From CAYXDO01 sp964463485 (GTDB lineage: Bacteria > Myxococcota > Kuafuiibacteriia > Kuafuiibacteriales > Kuafuiibacteriaceae): a stretch of DNA of 64,000 nucleotides. Both the position numbers and the translations under genes were made by a program. How positions within the stretch are numbered: position 1 is the first letter of the stretch; the number at the start of each line of letters is the position of its first letter. Of the stretch, positions 1-7,977 are shown piece by piece. Below the pieces are notes generated by a model that worked only from the letters and a program-made list of their open reading frames with translations, was not told the origin of the DNA and ran no database searches. The stretch lies in contig CAYXDO010000006.1 of assembly GCA_964463485.1 (NCBI GenBank), positions 62,001 through 126,000 on the forward strand. The letters are read 5' to 3'.

Positions 1-2547
1 CGTCACCACCAGTCGGGCCAAATAGTTGCCGGCCGCTTCGTACGTGTGAGTTGCCACCGCGCCCGTCGCGGAGTCTCCGTCGCCGAACTCCCACGCGTAG
101 GACGCGATCGTTCCGTCTGCGTCGGTCGAGGCGCTGCCGTCGAAGGTGACTTGCGTATCGACGCGCGCGTTGTACGGTCCGCCCGACCTCGCCGCCGGCG
201 GAGCATTCCCGCTCGCCGTCACGGTGACGAGGGCGACGTCATCGTCGGTCGCGCCGCCATCGTCGGTGACGGTGAGCCTCGCGAGATAGCTGCCCGCGGC
301 CGCATAAGTATGGGTAGGGCTGGCGCCCGTTCCGGTAGCTCCGTCACCAAAATCCCACGCAAAGCTCGCGATGGTTCCGTCAGCGTCGCTCGACGCGGAC
401 CCGTCAAAGGTCACCGGAGCGCCTGCGCTCGCCGAGTACGATCCGCCCGCGCTCGCGCTGGGCGGGAGATTTCCACCGCCGCCAATCACCACGGCCGCGA
501 TGTCGGTGTCGGTCGCGCCGCCGTTGTCGGTGACGGTGAGTGTCACCATGTACACGCCGGCTGCGATCCAGGCGTGAGTCACGACTCGACCGGACCCGAT
601 CGGGGCGCCGTCGCCGAAGTCCCAGGAGTATCCGACGACCGTTCCGTCCGCGTCGGTCGACGCTCCGCCGTCGAGCGTGACCACCTCCGCGATTCCGGCA
701 GCCTGGTCGGGGCCGGCCGACGCAACGGGGTCTAGGTTGGTCGTCACGATCACGGTGAGTGAATCCGTTCCCGTCGCGCCCTCGACGTCCGTCACCGTCA
801 AAGTCACCGTGTACGTGCCGACGCTCGGGTAGGCGTGAGTCGCGTTCGCGTCCGATGAGGTCTGACCGTCTCCGAAATCCCAGGCGTAGGACACGATCGT
901 CCCGTCTGGGTCCCGCGAGGCCCTCGCGTCGAAGTTGACCGTATCCGAAGGGTGCACCGCGACGTCGGGTCCGGCGACGGCGAACGGCGGGATATTCTCG
1001 TGCCATTCGAAAGCGCCGAGGTCGACCACCGCGGTCCCGTCGACGTCGCCGTCATATGGCCGCACAGTGCCATCCGCGTCGGACGTCGGGGCACCCAGCG
1101 GGTTGCCGACGTCGATGGCGGGTGAGCTCGGCGCGAGCCTGTAGTTGAAGGCGATCGGTCGGTACTCATACCCGCTGATGTCGAACCCCTGCGACGAGAC
1201 CGAGCCGTCGGTCGTATAGGTCGCTCGGATCGTCTCTCCGTTCACTTCCACGGACGGACCGGAGAAGCTCCCGGACAGAGTCTGGACGTTGTTTCCGCTG
1301 GCGTCATAAATCCGCAGATAGTCACAGCAGGCCTCGGTATTCAGGAAGGGGACGACGATGCGGATGCGGGCCGCGCCCGGCTGCGTGAACGTCCAGGACT
1401 GATTTACGTTGTTTCCAGTATTCCGGAGACTCGCGGGCTGGGCGACGAAGACCCACTCCGCGCCGCCGTACGGAGCAACGTACAGCGGGTTGACCGAGAT
1501 CGCGCCCACGCCCGCGGCGAGGCCTACGTAATTGGACGCGTTGTTCCAGACGTCGTTGTGGTCGAGGGAGGGTTGTGCAGGCGGGTTTGCTTCGATCCCG
1601 ACGCCCTGACCGGTCACGAGGTTGTTGCGCACGACGAACGAGGCCGGCGCGCTCACGCCGGAGATCGACATCCCACCACCTCCGGACGGAGGGTTCGCGA
1701 AGGGGTCGGGCATGTTGCGATCGACCGTGTTGTTGATGATGTCGAACGTGCTCGCGCCAGACTGGGTCAGTTTGAGGGCGCGGTCCCGGTTCGCCACGAA
1801 CAGAGAGTTGCGCAGCGCCAGTGACGAGCCCGACTGAGCCTCGATGCCAACGTCGTTGACGAGGAAGGTCGTGCTCCGCACGTCGCCCCTGGTTCCCGTC
1901 CGCAAGACGACGCCGAAGACCGTCGACTCGAAGCGAGAGTCACCGATCGTGAGTTGCTCGTTGTTTTGGGTTCCAACGAAATCCACGGCGTTGCCCGAGA
2001 TGCGCTCGATGATCGCCCGGGTGAGTGTCGCGGAGGAAGCGCACTGCCAGAGAATTCCAGTGGTGCTCGAGGAGATTCGGAAGTCCGAGAGTGCGAGGGA
2101 AGGCACCGAGCGACACAAGACGCCGATGAACGCTCCGGAGAGATCGAAGTGAGTCAGGCTAGACGCGCCCGCCGAGGACTCGAAGGAGATTCCGTACCAA
2201 GAGCCGCTCGCCGGGCGGAAAATCACCGGCGCCGCGAACGAGCCGTCGGCCAGGAGCCGCCCCCTCACCACGAGCTCCACGCGGGTCGCGTCGGTTCCAG
2301 AACCCAGCTGGTCGGTCCCCGCGGCCTCGACCAGCACGCCGGGCTCGACGGTGAGTGTGGCTTGCGGGGCGATGGTCACGTCGCCGGTCAAGCGCACCGG
2401 TGAGTCCGCGAGCGACCACCGCGTGTCGACGTTGATGTTGCCCACGACATCGAGCGCCCGCGCCGGTGACCCGGTCGCCAACACGAGGGGAACGAGGAGG
2501 GCTCGAACCGAGCGGAGGACTCTCGAGGCGGTCTCTTTGGAGCTCAT
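1..2547 (-). CDS. Secreted beta-helix / CUB-like / PKD-repeat protein (partial)
   Basis: 849 codons are visible and the C-terminus lies beyond the left window edge. The start is the ATG at 2545-2547; an in-frame GTG seven codons upstream is possible, and no clear ribosome site is seen for either. Residues 1-32 form a signal peptide ending ARA|LD. Residues about 60-340 show the Asn-rich, repetitive pattern of a right-handed parallel beta-helix. Residues about 380-460 resemble a CUB-like domain (ACCDYLRIYD, then FSGPSV and ATYTTDGS). Four PKD domains follow at about 520-600, 605-683, 693-778 and 781-849, each with a [YF]xWxFGDG core; the fourth is cut by the edge. An exported or surface-bound adhesin or glycan-binding protein is likely. 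No catalytic residues are recognised, and the beta-helix could instead belong to a lyase-like enzyme. Confidence 0.85.
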   Translation of the reverse strand, partial: MSSKETASRVLRSVRALLVPLVLATGSPARALDVVGNINVDTRWSLADSPVRLTGDVTIAPQATLTVEPGVLVEAAGTDQLGSGTDATRVELVVRGRLLADGSFAAPVIFRPASGSWYGISFESSAGASSLTHFDLSGAFIGVLCRSVPSLALSDFRISSSTTGILWQCASSATLTRAIIERISGNAVDFVGTQNNEQLTIGDSRFESTVFGVVLRTGTRGDVRSTTFLVNDVGIEAQSGSSLALRNSLFVANRDRALKLTQSGASTFDIINNTVDRNMPDPFANPPSGGGGMSISGVSAPASFVVRNNLVTGQGVGIEANPPAQPSLDHNDVWNNASNYVGLAAGVGAISVNPLYVAPYGGAEWVFVAQPASLRNTGNNVNQSWTFTQPGAARIRIVVPFLNTEACCDYLRIYDASGNNVQTLSGSFSGPSVEVNGETIRATYTTDGSVSSQGFDISGYEYRPIAFNYRLAPSSPAIDVGNPLGAPTSDADGTVRPYDGDVDGTAVVDLGAFEWHENIPPFAVAGPDVAVHPSDTVNFDARASRDPDGTIVSYAWDFGDGQTSSDANATHAYPSVGTYTVTLTVTDVEGATGTDSLTVIVTTNLDPVASAGPDQAAGIAEVVTLDGGASTDADGTVVGYSWDFGDGAPIGSGRVVTHAWIAAGVYMVTLTVTDNGGATDTDIAAVVIGGGGNLPPSASAGGSYSASAGAPVTFDGSASSDADGTIASFAWDFGDGATGTGASPTHTYAAAGSYLARLTVTDDGGATDDDVALVTVTASGNAPPAARSGGPYNARVDTQVTFDGSASTDADGTIASYAWEFGDGDSATGAVATHTYEAAGNYLARLVVT

Positions 2548-2613
2548 GATGGTATCGGCTAGCACTTACGGCTCGCTCGTGGAAGCCGGCAGTCCACCGC
2601 GACGATGCATCGA

Positions 2614-2642
2614 TTGCTCGTGTGAACCTGGAACAGTATGAG
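2614..2642 (+). promoter_or_regulatory. Possible sigma-70-type promoter for the Ppx/GppA gene
   Basis: TTGCTC (2614-2619) and TATGAG (2637-2642) are separated by 17 bases. The -10 box lies only 8 bases before the ATG at 2651, and no Shine-Dalgarno sequence precedes that ATG. Transcription from here would give a leaderless or nearly leaderless mRNA. Pattern match only. Confidence 0.3.
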
Positions 2643-2650
2643 ACTCCCAG

Positions 2651-4144
2651 ATGGACGCAGCTCCGCCCCTCGTCGCCGGAGTCGACCTCGGATCGAACTC
2701 CTTCCACATGATCGTGGCGCGACTCGCGGGCGTCCGGCTCGAGGTCCTCGACAAGCTTCGTGACAACGTGCGCCTGCAAGCCGGGCTCGACAGCGACAAG
2801 ATGTTGTCCGACGAGGCCATGGGCCGGGCCATCGAATGCCTCTCGCGATTCGGCCAGCGCCTTTCTCACATGCCTCAAGGAACCGTTCGCGCCGTAGGAA
2901 CCAACACACTTCGCCAAGCAAAGAACGCCGATCGATTCCTCCCGCTCGCCGAAGCAGCGCTCGGCCATCCCGTCGAGATCATCTACGGCCGCGAGGAAGC
3001 GCGGCTGATCTACCTCGGCGTTGCTCACTCGATGCCCGAACAGCCGGGACATCGTCTGGTCGTAGACATCGGCGGGGGAAGCACGGAGTGCATTCTGGGA
3101 GAAGGGAATGAGCCCCTCGAGCTTCACAGCTTGTACATGGGTTGCATCAGTTATTCGATGCGCTTCTTCCCGGACGGCAGGATCCGCGAGGAAGACATGC
3201 GCCGCGCGGAGATCGCGGCGCAGCTCGAGCTTCGGTCGCTCACCCGGAGGTTCTTCGAACAAGGTTGGACCCACGCCGTCGGATCTTCGGGCACCATCAT
3301 GGCGACCGCGGACGTGCTTCGGGCGAACGGGTGGTGCAACCAGGGCATCACTCAGAAGGGCCTGAAGAAGCTTCGAAAGGCCGTCGTCGCCGCAGGCAAC
3401 GTCCAGGAGCTTGCGCTTCCGGGGCTACAGCCCCAAAGAGCTCCGGTGTTTCCAGGCGGCGTCGCGATTCTGTCCGCGGTCTTCGACGCCTTGGGCCTCG
3501 AGCACCTCGCCGTCTCCGACTCGGCGTTGCGCGAAGGGATCGTGCTCGATCTGTTCGGCCGTATTCGCCACGAGGACGCGCGGGATCGAACGATTCGGCA
3601 CTTCACGCGTCAATTCACCATCGACGAGCTGCAGGCGGAGCGAGTCGAGAAGACCGCGGCCGCGTTGCTCGAGCAGGCCAAGGAGCCTTGGGACCTTGGG
3701 CCAGAAGCGTGCGCGCACAACCTCACGTGGGCCGCGAGGCTCTCGGAGATCGGCCTCTCGGTCGCGTACTCGGGCTATCACAAACACTCCGCGTACATCG
3801 TCTTGAACGCGGACATGCCTGGCTTCTCGAGAGACGAGCAGCGCTTGCTCGCCGCGCTCCTCGAGAGCCAGCGGCGCAAGCTGCGCCTCGAGAGCTTTTC
3901 GCAGGTCCGCGGGCTCCTTCCGAAGACGGCCATTCGGCTCTGTGTGTTGCTGCGATTGGCGGTCGCCTTGAACCGCAGCCGCAGCCCCGACCCGTTGCCC
4001 ACCATCGACTTGGCGGCCAAGAAGACCTCCATCGCGCTCCGCTTTCCGGCGGAGTGGCTCGAAAAAAACCCCCTCACCCGAGCCGACTTGGAAGAGGAAG
4101 CGGCTCGGCTGCGAACCGCTGGCTACGACCTCGTGGTCGAGTAG
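2651..4144 (+). CDS. Ppx/GppA family exopolyphosphatase / pppGpp phosphohydrolase
   Basis: 497 aa. The N-terminal ASKHA phosphatase fold starts with GVDLGSNSFHM (residues 9-19, phosphate-1 loop). It continues with VRAVGTNTLRQA near 79-90, the Glu-containing YGREEARLIYLG near 116-127 and the phosphate-2 loop VVDIGGGSTE near 137-146. The C-terminal about 190 residues (from DELQAERVEKTAAALLEQ) form the helical HD-like domain typical of the long Ppx form, with YSGYHKHSAY near 374. The family hydrolyses polyphosphate or pppGpp, linking phosphate and stringent-response metabolism. It lies about 100 bases upstream of, and co-directional with, the NAD(+)-type block, so it may share a transcript. Family call firm; choice between Ppx and GppA not resolved. 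Confidence 0.92.
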   Translation: MDAAPPLVAGVDLGSNSFHMIVARLAGVRLEVLDKLRDNVRLQAGLDSDKMLSDEAMGRAIECLSRFGQRLSHMPQGTVRAVGTNTLRQAKNADRFLPLAEAALGHPVEIIYGREEARLIYLGVAHSMPEQPGHRLVVDIGGGSTECILGEGNEPLELHSLYMGCISYSMRFFPDGRIREEDMRRAEIAAQLELRSLTRRFFEQGWTHAVGSSGTIMATADVLRANGWCNQGITQKGLKKLRKAVVAAGNVQELALPGLQPQRAPVFPGGVAILSAVFDALGLEHLAVSDSALREGIVLDLFGRIRHEDARDRTIRHFTRQFTIDELQAERVEKTAAALLEQAKEPWDLGPEACAHNLTWAARLSEIGLSVAYSGYHKHSAYIVLNADMPGFSRDEQRLLAALLESQRRKLRLESFSQVRGLLPKTAIRLCVLLRLAVALNRSRSPDPLPTIDLAAKKTSIALRFPAEWLEKNPLTRADLEEEAARLRTAGYDLVVE

Positions 4145-4248
4145 GACACACACGGCTCATCGGCCCGTGATTTTTGGCGGTTCGACCCCTCACTCAGGGG
4201 GCGACACCGCCTGTGAAATGTGCGAAGAGTAGGAGCCTTCGGGCGCCT

Positions 4249-6111
4249 ATGCGGATCAAGTCGAACCCCCAAACCCCTTCCCTGCCATCGACCGATCCGA
4301 TCCCTTCAGCAGCTCCACCGGCCGCCGTGGCCAAGGGCCAGGCGCTCGATCTCGGCGCGATCGCGAAGTCCCTCGCCGCGATCAAAGGGCCCGAGACCAA
4401 GGCCGCGAGCATGGCCGAGAAGAACGCGGCAGCCTTGCCCGATGTGCAGCTGCGTTTCGCCGCGCCCGACGCTGCGGCCAGGGCCTTCGCCGAATCGGCT
4501 ATCGACGCGACGCTCGCGGCGCGAGCCGAGAGCGCCAAGCGTCAGGGCAAGGATCAGCACCAGGTTCCGCGCAGCGCCGACCAGCGATTCCTGCAGCTCG
4601 CTGGTGGCTGGATTCGCGCGCACCACGCCATCGCCGAAGGTTATGACGAAGCGCTGAAGGGCAAGAGCCCCGAGGTCGTCAGCGAGCGCCAGCGCCTCTC
4701 GAAGGCGATCTTGGCGGAGCTCGGCGAGCGCATGCTCGGACAGATTTCGATCGACTCGGCGTTTCGGCGCTGGCCGCGAGAGACCGCGGCGCTCTTGGAA
4801 CCAAAGTCCGAGGCTGCGGCCCAAGCCATCGCGCAGCGACTCGAGACCTCGAAGCTGCAGGGCGAGGTCGACGGAGTGTTCCGGTTGGTCGACGACGCGA
4901 TCAACCGCGGCTTCCCGGCCTCCAAAGTCGAAAAACAGATCCTCGGCAAAGCCAAAGAGAAGAACGAGACCGGGCCCAAAGAGGCCTATGAGATGGTGCT
5001 CGACCTCGCCAAGCGCGCCCACGCGTATTTACAGCAACCCCACGAGCCCACGCTCACCAAGGAGCAGCTCGCCGAGCTCAAGAAAAAGGCGAAGAACGAA
5101 GGACCAAAGCTCTCCCCCGAGGAAAAATTTCAGAAGGGGCTCGCGCGGGTCGCCGAGCTCGAGGCCGAGATCTCGGGCGCCAAGTCGCCCACGCTCGCAG
5201 AGTCTTATCGCGGCGCGATGATCGGGCTCGCGATCGGCGATGCGCTCGGAGGTCCCACCGAGTTCATGTCCCGCGAAGATCTCCGCAAGCAACACGGCTT
5301 GGTCGCCGACATGATCGGCGGTGGTTGGTTGGACCTCAAACCAGGTGAGTACACCGACGACACCCAGATGGCCGAGGCCATGGCGAAGTCGATCGTCGCC
5401 AAAGGCGGGCTCGACACGGCTGACTTGGCTGCCCGATACGTCGCGTGGCTCGACACCGACCCGAAAGACGTCGGGGGCCTCACCCGCCAGGCGCTCGAGC
5501 TTGCGCGCGTAGGCGCCAGCGCCGAAGACGCGGGGCGCATCCCCTGGGCGCTCTCGGGGTTCGAAAATGCGGGCAACGGATCGGTGATGCGCGCGGCGCC
5601 GGTCGCGTTGCTCACCGCGTTCGACAGCCTCGAGTCGATCGAGTCGCAGGCCATGGCATCGTCATCGCCTACGCACGCGGACCCGCGCTGCCTGTATGGA
5701 ACGGCCGCCGTCTCCCTCGCCCTCTCGCTGATCGTGAAGGGTGAATCGGACGTCTTGCCAAAGGTCGTCGCGTATCTTTCGGACAAGAGCCCCGACCTCG
5801 CCAAGGCGATCGCGGCGGTACCGGACATGGAGCTCGAGCAAGTGAGGACGTCGGGCTTCGTGGTGGACACCGTGCAGGCCGCGTTTTGGGCGCTGCACCA
5901 CGCCCAAAGTTACGTCGACGGGATCGTCGCGATCACGAACTTGGGCGAGGACACGGACACCGCAGGCGCGACGGCGGGCATCTTGTTGGGCGCGAAGTTC
6001 GGGCTCGATGGGATCCCCGCCTCTTGGCGCAAGCAACTCCAGAACGCCTCGGGCCTCGAGAAGCTCGCGGACGGGATCTTCGCGCTCAGCAAGGCTCCGA
6101 AAGACGTATGA
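4249..6111 (+). CDS. ADP-ribosylglycohydrolase (DraG/ARH-like) with long N-terminal region
   Basis: 620 aa from the ATG at 4249, preceded by AGGAG at 4231-4235 with long spacing. A TTG at 4174 would add 25 residues. Residues 1-30 are Pro/Ser/Ala-rich, and 30-315 are helical and charged with no recognised domain. Residues about 317-620 are a complete ADP-ribosylglycohydrolase with the Mg-binding signatures GDALGG (~330), EYTDDTQMAE (~368), NGSVMR (~443), THADP (~474) and NLGEDTDTAGA (~564). The family cleaves ADP-ribose from proteins, DNA or small molecules, or hydrolyses O-acetyl-ADP-ribose. It is the first gene of the NAD(+)-type block. The large N-terminal region is unusual, since DraG-type enzymes are normally about 300 aa. 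Confidence 0.9.
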   Translation: MRIKSNPQTPSLPSTDPIPSAAPPAAVAKGQALDLGAIAKSLAAIKGPETKAASMAEKNAAALPDVQLRFAAPDAAARAFAESAIDATLAARAESAKRQGKDQHQVPRSADQRFLQLAGGWIRAHHAIAEGYDEALKGKSPEVVSERQRLSKAILAELGERMLGQISIDSAFRRWPRETAALLEPKSEAAAQAIAQRLETSKLQGEVDGVFRLVDDAINRGFPASKVEKQILGKAKEKNETGPKEAYEMVLDLAKRAHAYLQQPHEPTLTKEQLAELKKKAKNEGPKLSPEEKFQKGLARVAELEAEISGAKSPTLAESYRGAMIGLAIGDALGGPTEFMSREDLRKQHGLVADMIGGGWLDLKPGEYTDDTQMAEAMAKSIVAKGGLDTADLAARYVAWLDTDPKDVGGLTRQALELARVGASAEDAGRIPWALSGFENAGNGSVMRAAPVALLTAFDSLESIESQAMASSSPTHADPRCLYGTAAVSLALSLIVKGESDVLPKVVAYLSDKSPDLAKAIAAVPDMELEQVRTSGFVVDTVQAAFWALHHAQSYVDGIVAITNLGEDTDTAGATAGILLGAKFGLDGIPASWRKQLQNASGLEKLADGIFALSKAPKDV

Positions 6112-6180
6112 AATTGTCCGACACGGAACGGATTGGGTCGCCGATAACGACCGAAGAAGCGCTACGAGGCGAGGGACGGC

Positions 6181-7977
6181 GTGAAAGTTAAGGGTACACC
6201 AGCAAGCCTACCGACATCGGAGGCACCGACCGAAGCCAACGCGTCCGCCAACGCAGCCGCCAAGATCGCTCCCAAACGAGCCGCAACGCCATCGCCCAAG
6301 GCGCAGAAGGCCCTTGGGGCCGAGCGCGCCTTGAAGAAGGAGGCTCCAATCGAGGGATCGGCGACGAGCGCGGTTCGAGTGCGAGCTTCGGAAGCGCCGC
6401 GAACGAAGTTTTCGAGCTCTCCGGAGCAGCTTTCGCTGCTTCTCAGCTCCGAAGTCGAGAGCGCCTTTCAGTTCGCCGGCAGCTTGAAGACGGCGTTCAC
6501 GTTCTTTGGAGGCGCGCGAATCGAGAAATCCGATCCGTTCTTCGAGAAGGGCAAGGAGTGGGGCGAAGCCGTCCTGCTGCTCAATGCCGAGGGTGTGAAG
6601 CCGGGCGTGGTGCAGGCCGCGACCGCGAGCGGCTTGTTCTCTCCGCGTGCGATCGAAGCGGCGAAGGCCGCCGCGATAGGCGTCCTCGCCGGTTCCTACG
6701 GCGCCAAGGAGTTGGGGCAGGCTCTGTCCATGCGTGGCGGTTCGGGCGCGGAGGCTTTGTCGGCTGCGGCAGCTGATCTCGCTCTCCGCGAAGGACGTCC
6801 CGAAGACGCGAAGCTCCTGTTGACGCTGACGCGTACGGGCGCGGGCCCAGGCATGATGGAGGCCGTTCCGCTCGGTTATGTCGACGCGCGGACAAAAGCT
6901 GCAAAGCTCGTCCCGGAGCTCGCGAAGGCGGAGACGCTGACGACGCAAGGATCGCGCATTCAGCTGCCGTTCGAGCAAGAGACGAGCCCGTACATCGAAC
7001 AGCTCCGCGAGTTCGTACACTTTCTCCCGCGCCGCTTGGCCTTGACCGAGCAAGCCGCGGGCTTCGTCGTCTTCCCCGGTGGGTTCGGCACGCTCAACGA
7101 GCTGTTCGAAGTGTGGCGTGAGGGCCGCGGCACGGTGCTCGACGGCGCGAGCTTCTGGTCAGGCTTCGTCGACGCCCTGAAGTCCCAGTGGACCAAGCGC
7201 GGCATGGTCTCCGAAACCGAACAGGCCAAGGCGATCGTCGTCGATTCCATCGCCGACGGCTTGGCGCACTTGGTCGAGACCGCGCCCACGGGAACGCAGA
7301 CCCCCGCGCAGCTCGCCGCGCGCGCCCACGTGATGGTCAAAGAGATCCAGAGCGGCCTCGAGGCGCTCCGCGATCTGCCTCCGGCCGTCTCGGTGCTCGG
7401 CGGACGCCAGCTCCAAGAGAGCGACGCCGAGATCGCGATCGTAAAAGACGCCGCCTCGCGGCTCACGCGGTCTGGGATCCCGATGCGGATCGGCGGCCCA
7501 GGTGCGATGCTGGAAGCGGTCGCCGAAGGCGTGCGCAAGGCGAACGCCAAGATGCCAATTCAGGCCTTCCTGCTCGAATCGGACGGGGTCGATTTGGAGG
7601 CGAGCGTGACCGGCAAGGCCGACATCGCCCACGTGGTGCACGGCGCGCCCGCGCACAAAGTGTTGATGTACGAGAACACCGAAGCCTTCGTGGCGCTCCC
7701 GGGTGGGATCGGGACCATGGACGAAGTCTTCGAGATCGCCTGCTTGATGCAGACCGGCAAGATCCCGGTGCGGCCGCTCGTGCTGGTGGGATCCGAGTTC
7801 TGGCAGCCGATCCTCGACGCCATCGAGAAGTCGATGTTCTCGGGCGAGCGCAAGACCATCGGCGAGAACGACATGAAGCTCTTCACGGTCACCGACGACC
7901 CCACGGAGGTCGCGCGTTTGATTCGCAAGCAACGATCGGAACGCGAGTCCAATTCGGTGAAGGAGGCAAAATCGTGA
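6181..7977 (+). CDS. Tandem LOG-family nucleotide 5'-monophosphate phosphoribohydrolase
   Basis: 598 aa, GTG start at 6181. Residues 1-80 are a disordered Ala/Pro/Lys-rich leader beginning MKVKG. Two LOG (lysine decarboxylase-like, Rossmann) domains follow. The first, about 105-375, has TGAGPGMMEA (219-228), LPFEQE (262-267) and PGGFGTLNE (299-307). The second, about 400-590, has GGPGAMLEA (438-446) and PGGIGTMDE (507-515). LOG/PpnN-type enzymes hydrolyse nucleoside 5'-monophosphates to free base plus ribose 5-phosphate, which would feed the PRPP-synthetase-like product of the next gene. The first domain carries an insertion before its GxGPG motif and the second lacks the LPxEQ segment, so one copy may be regulatory. 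It overlaps the next gene by 4 bases. Confidence 0.85.
   Translation: MKVKGTPASLPTSEAPTEANASANAAAKIAPKRAATPSPKAQKALGAERALKKEAPIEGSATSAVRVRASEAPRTKFSSSPEQLSLLLSSEVESAFQFAGSLKTAFTFFGGARIEKSDPFFEKGKEWGEAVLLLNAEGVKPGVVQAATASGLFSPRAIEAAKAAAIGVLAGSYGAKELGQALSMRGGSGAEALSAAAADLALREGRPEDAKLLLTLTRTGAGPGMMEAVPLGYVDARTKAAKLVPELAKAETLTTQGSRIQLPFEQETSPYIEQLREFVHFLPRRLALTEQAAGFVVFPGGFGTLNELFEVWREGRGTVLDGASFWSGFVDALKSQWTKRGMVSETEQAKAIVVDSIADGLAHLVETAPTGTQTPAQLAARAHVMVKEIQSGLEALRDLPPAVSVLGGRQLQESDAEIAIVKDAASRLTRSGIPMRIGGPGAMLEAVAEGVRKANAKMPIQAFLLESDGVDLEASVTGKADIAHVVHGAPAHKVLMYENTEAFVALPGGIGTMDEVFEIACLMQTGKIPVRPLVLVGSEFWQPILDAIEKSMFSGERKTIGENDMKLFTVTDDPTEVARLIRKQRSERESNSVKEAKS

Noticed and set aside
7188..7973. 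Longer N-terminus for the PRPP-synthetase-like protein
   Set aside because: The extra 262 codons lie over the LOG gene in another frame; the GTG at 7974 with AGGAGG is the clear start.
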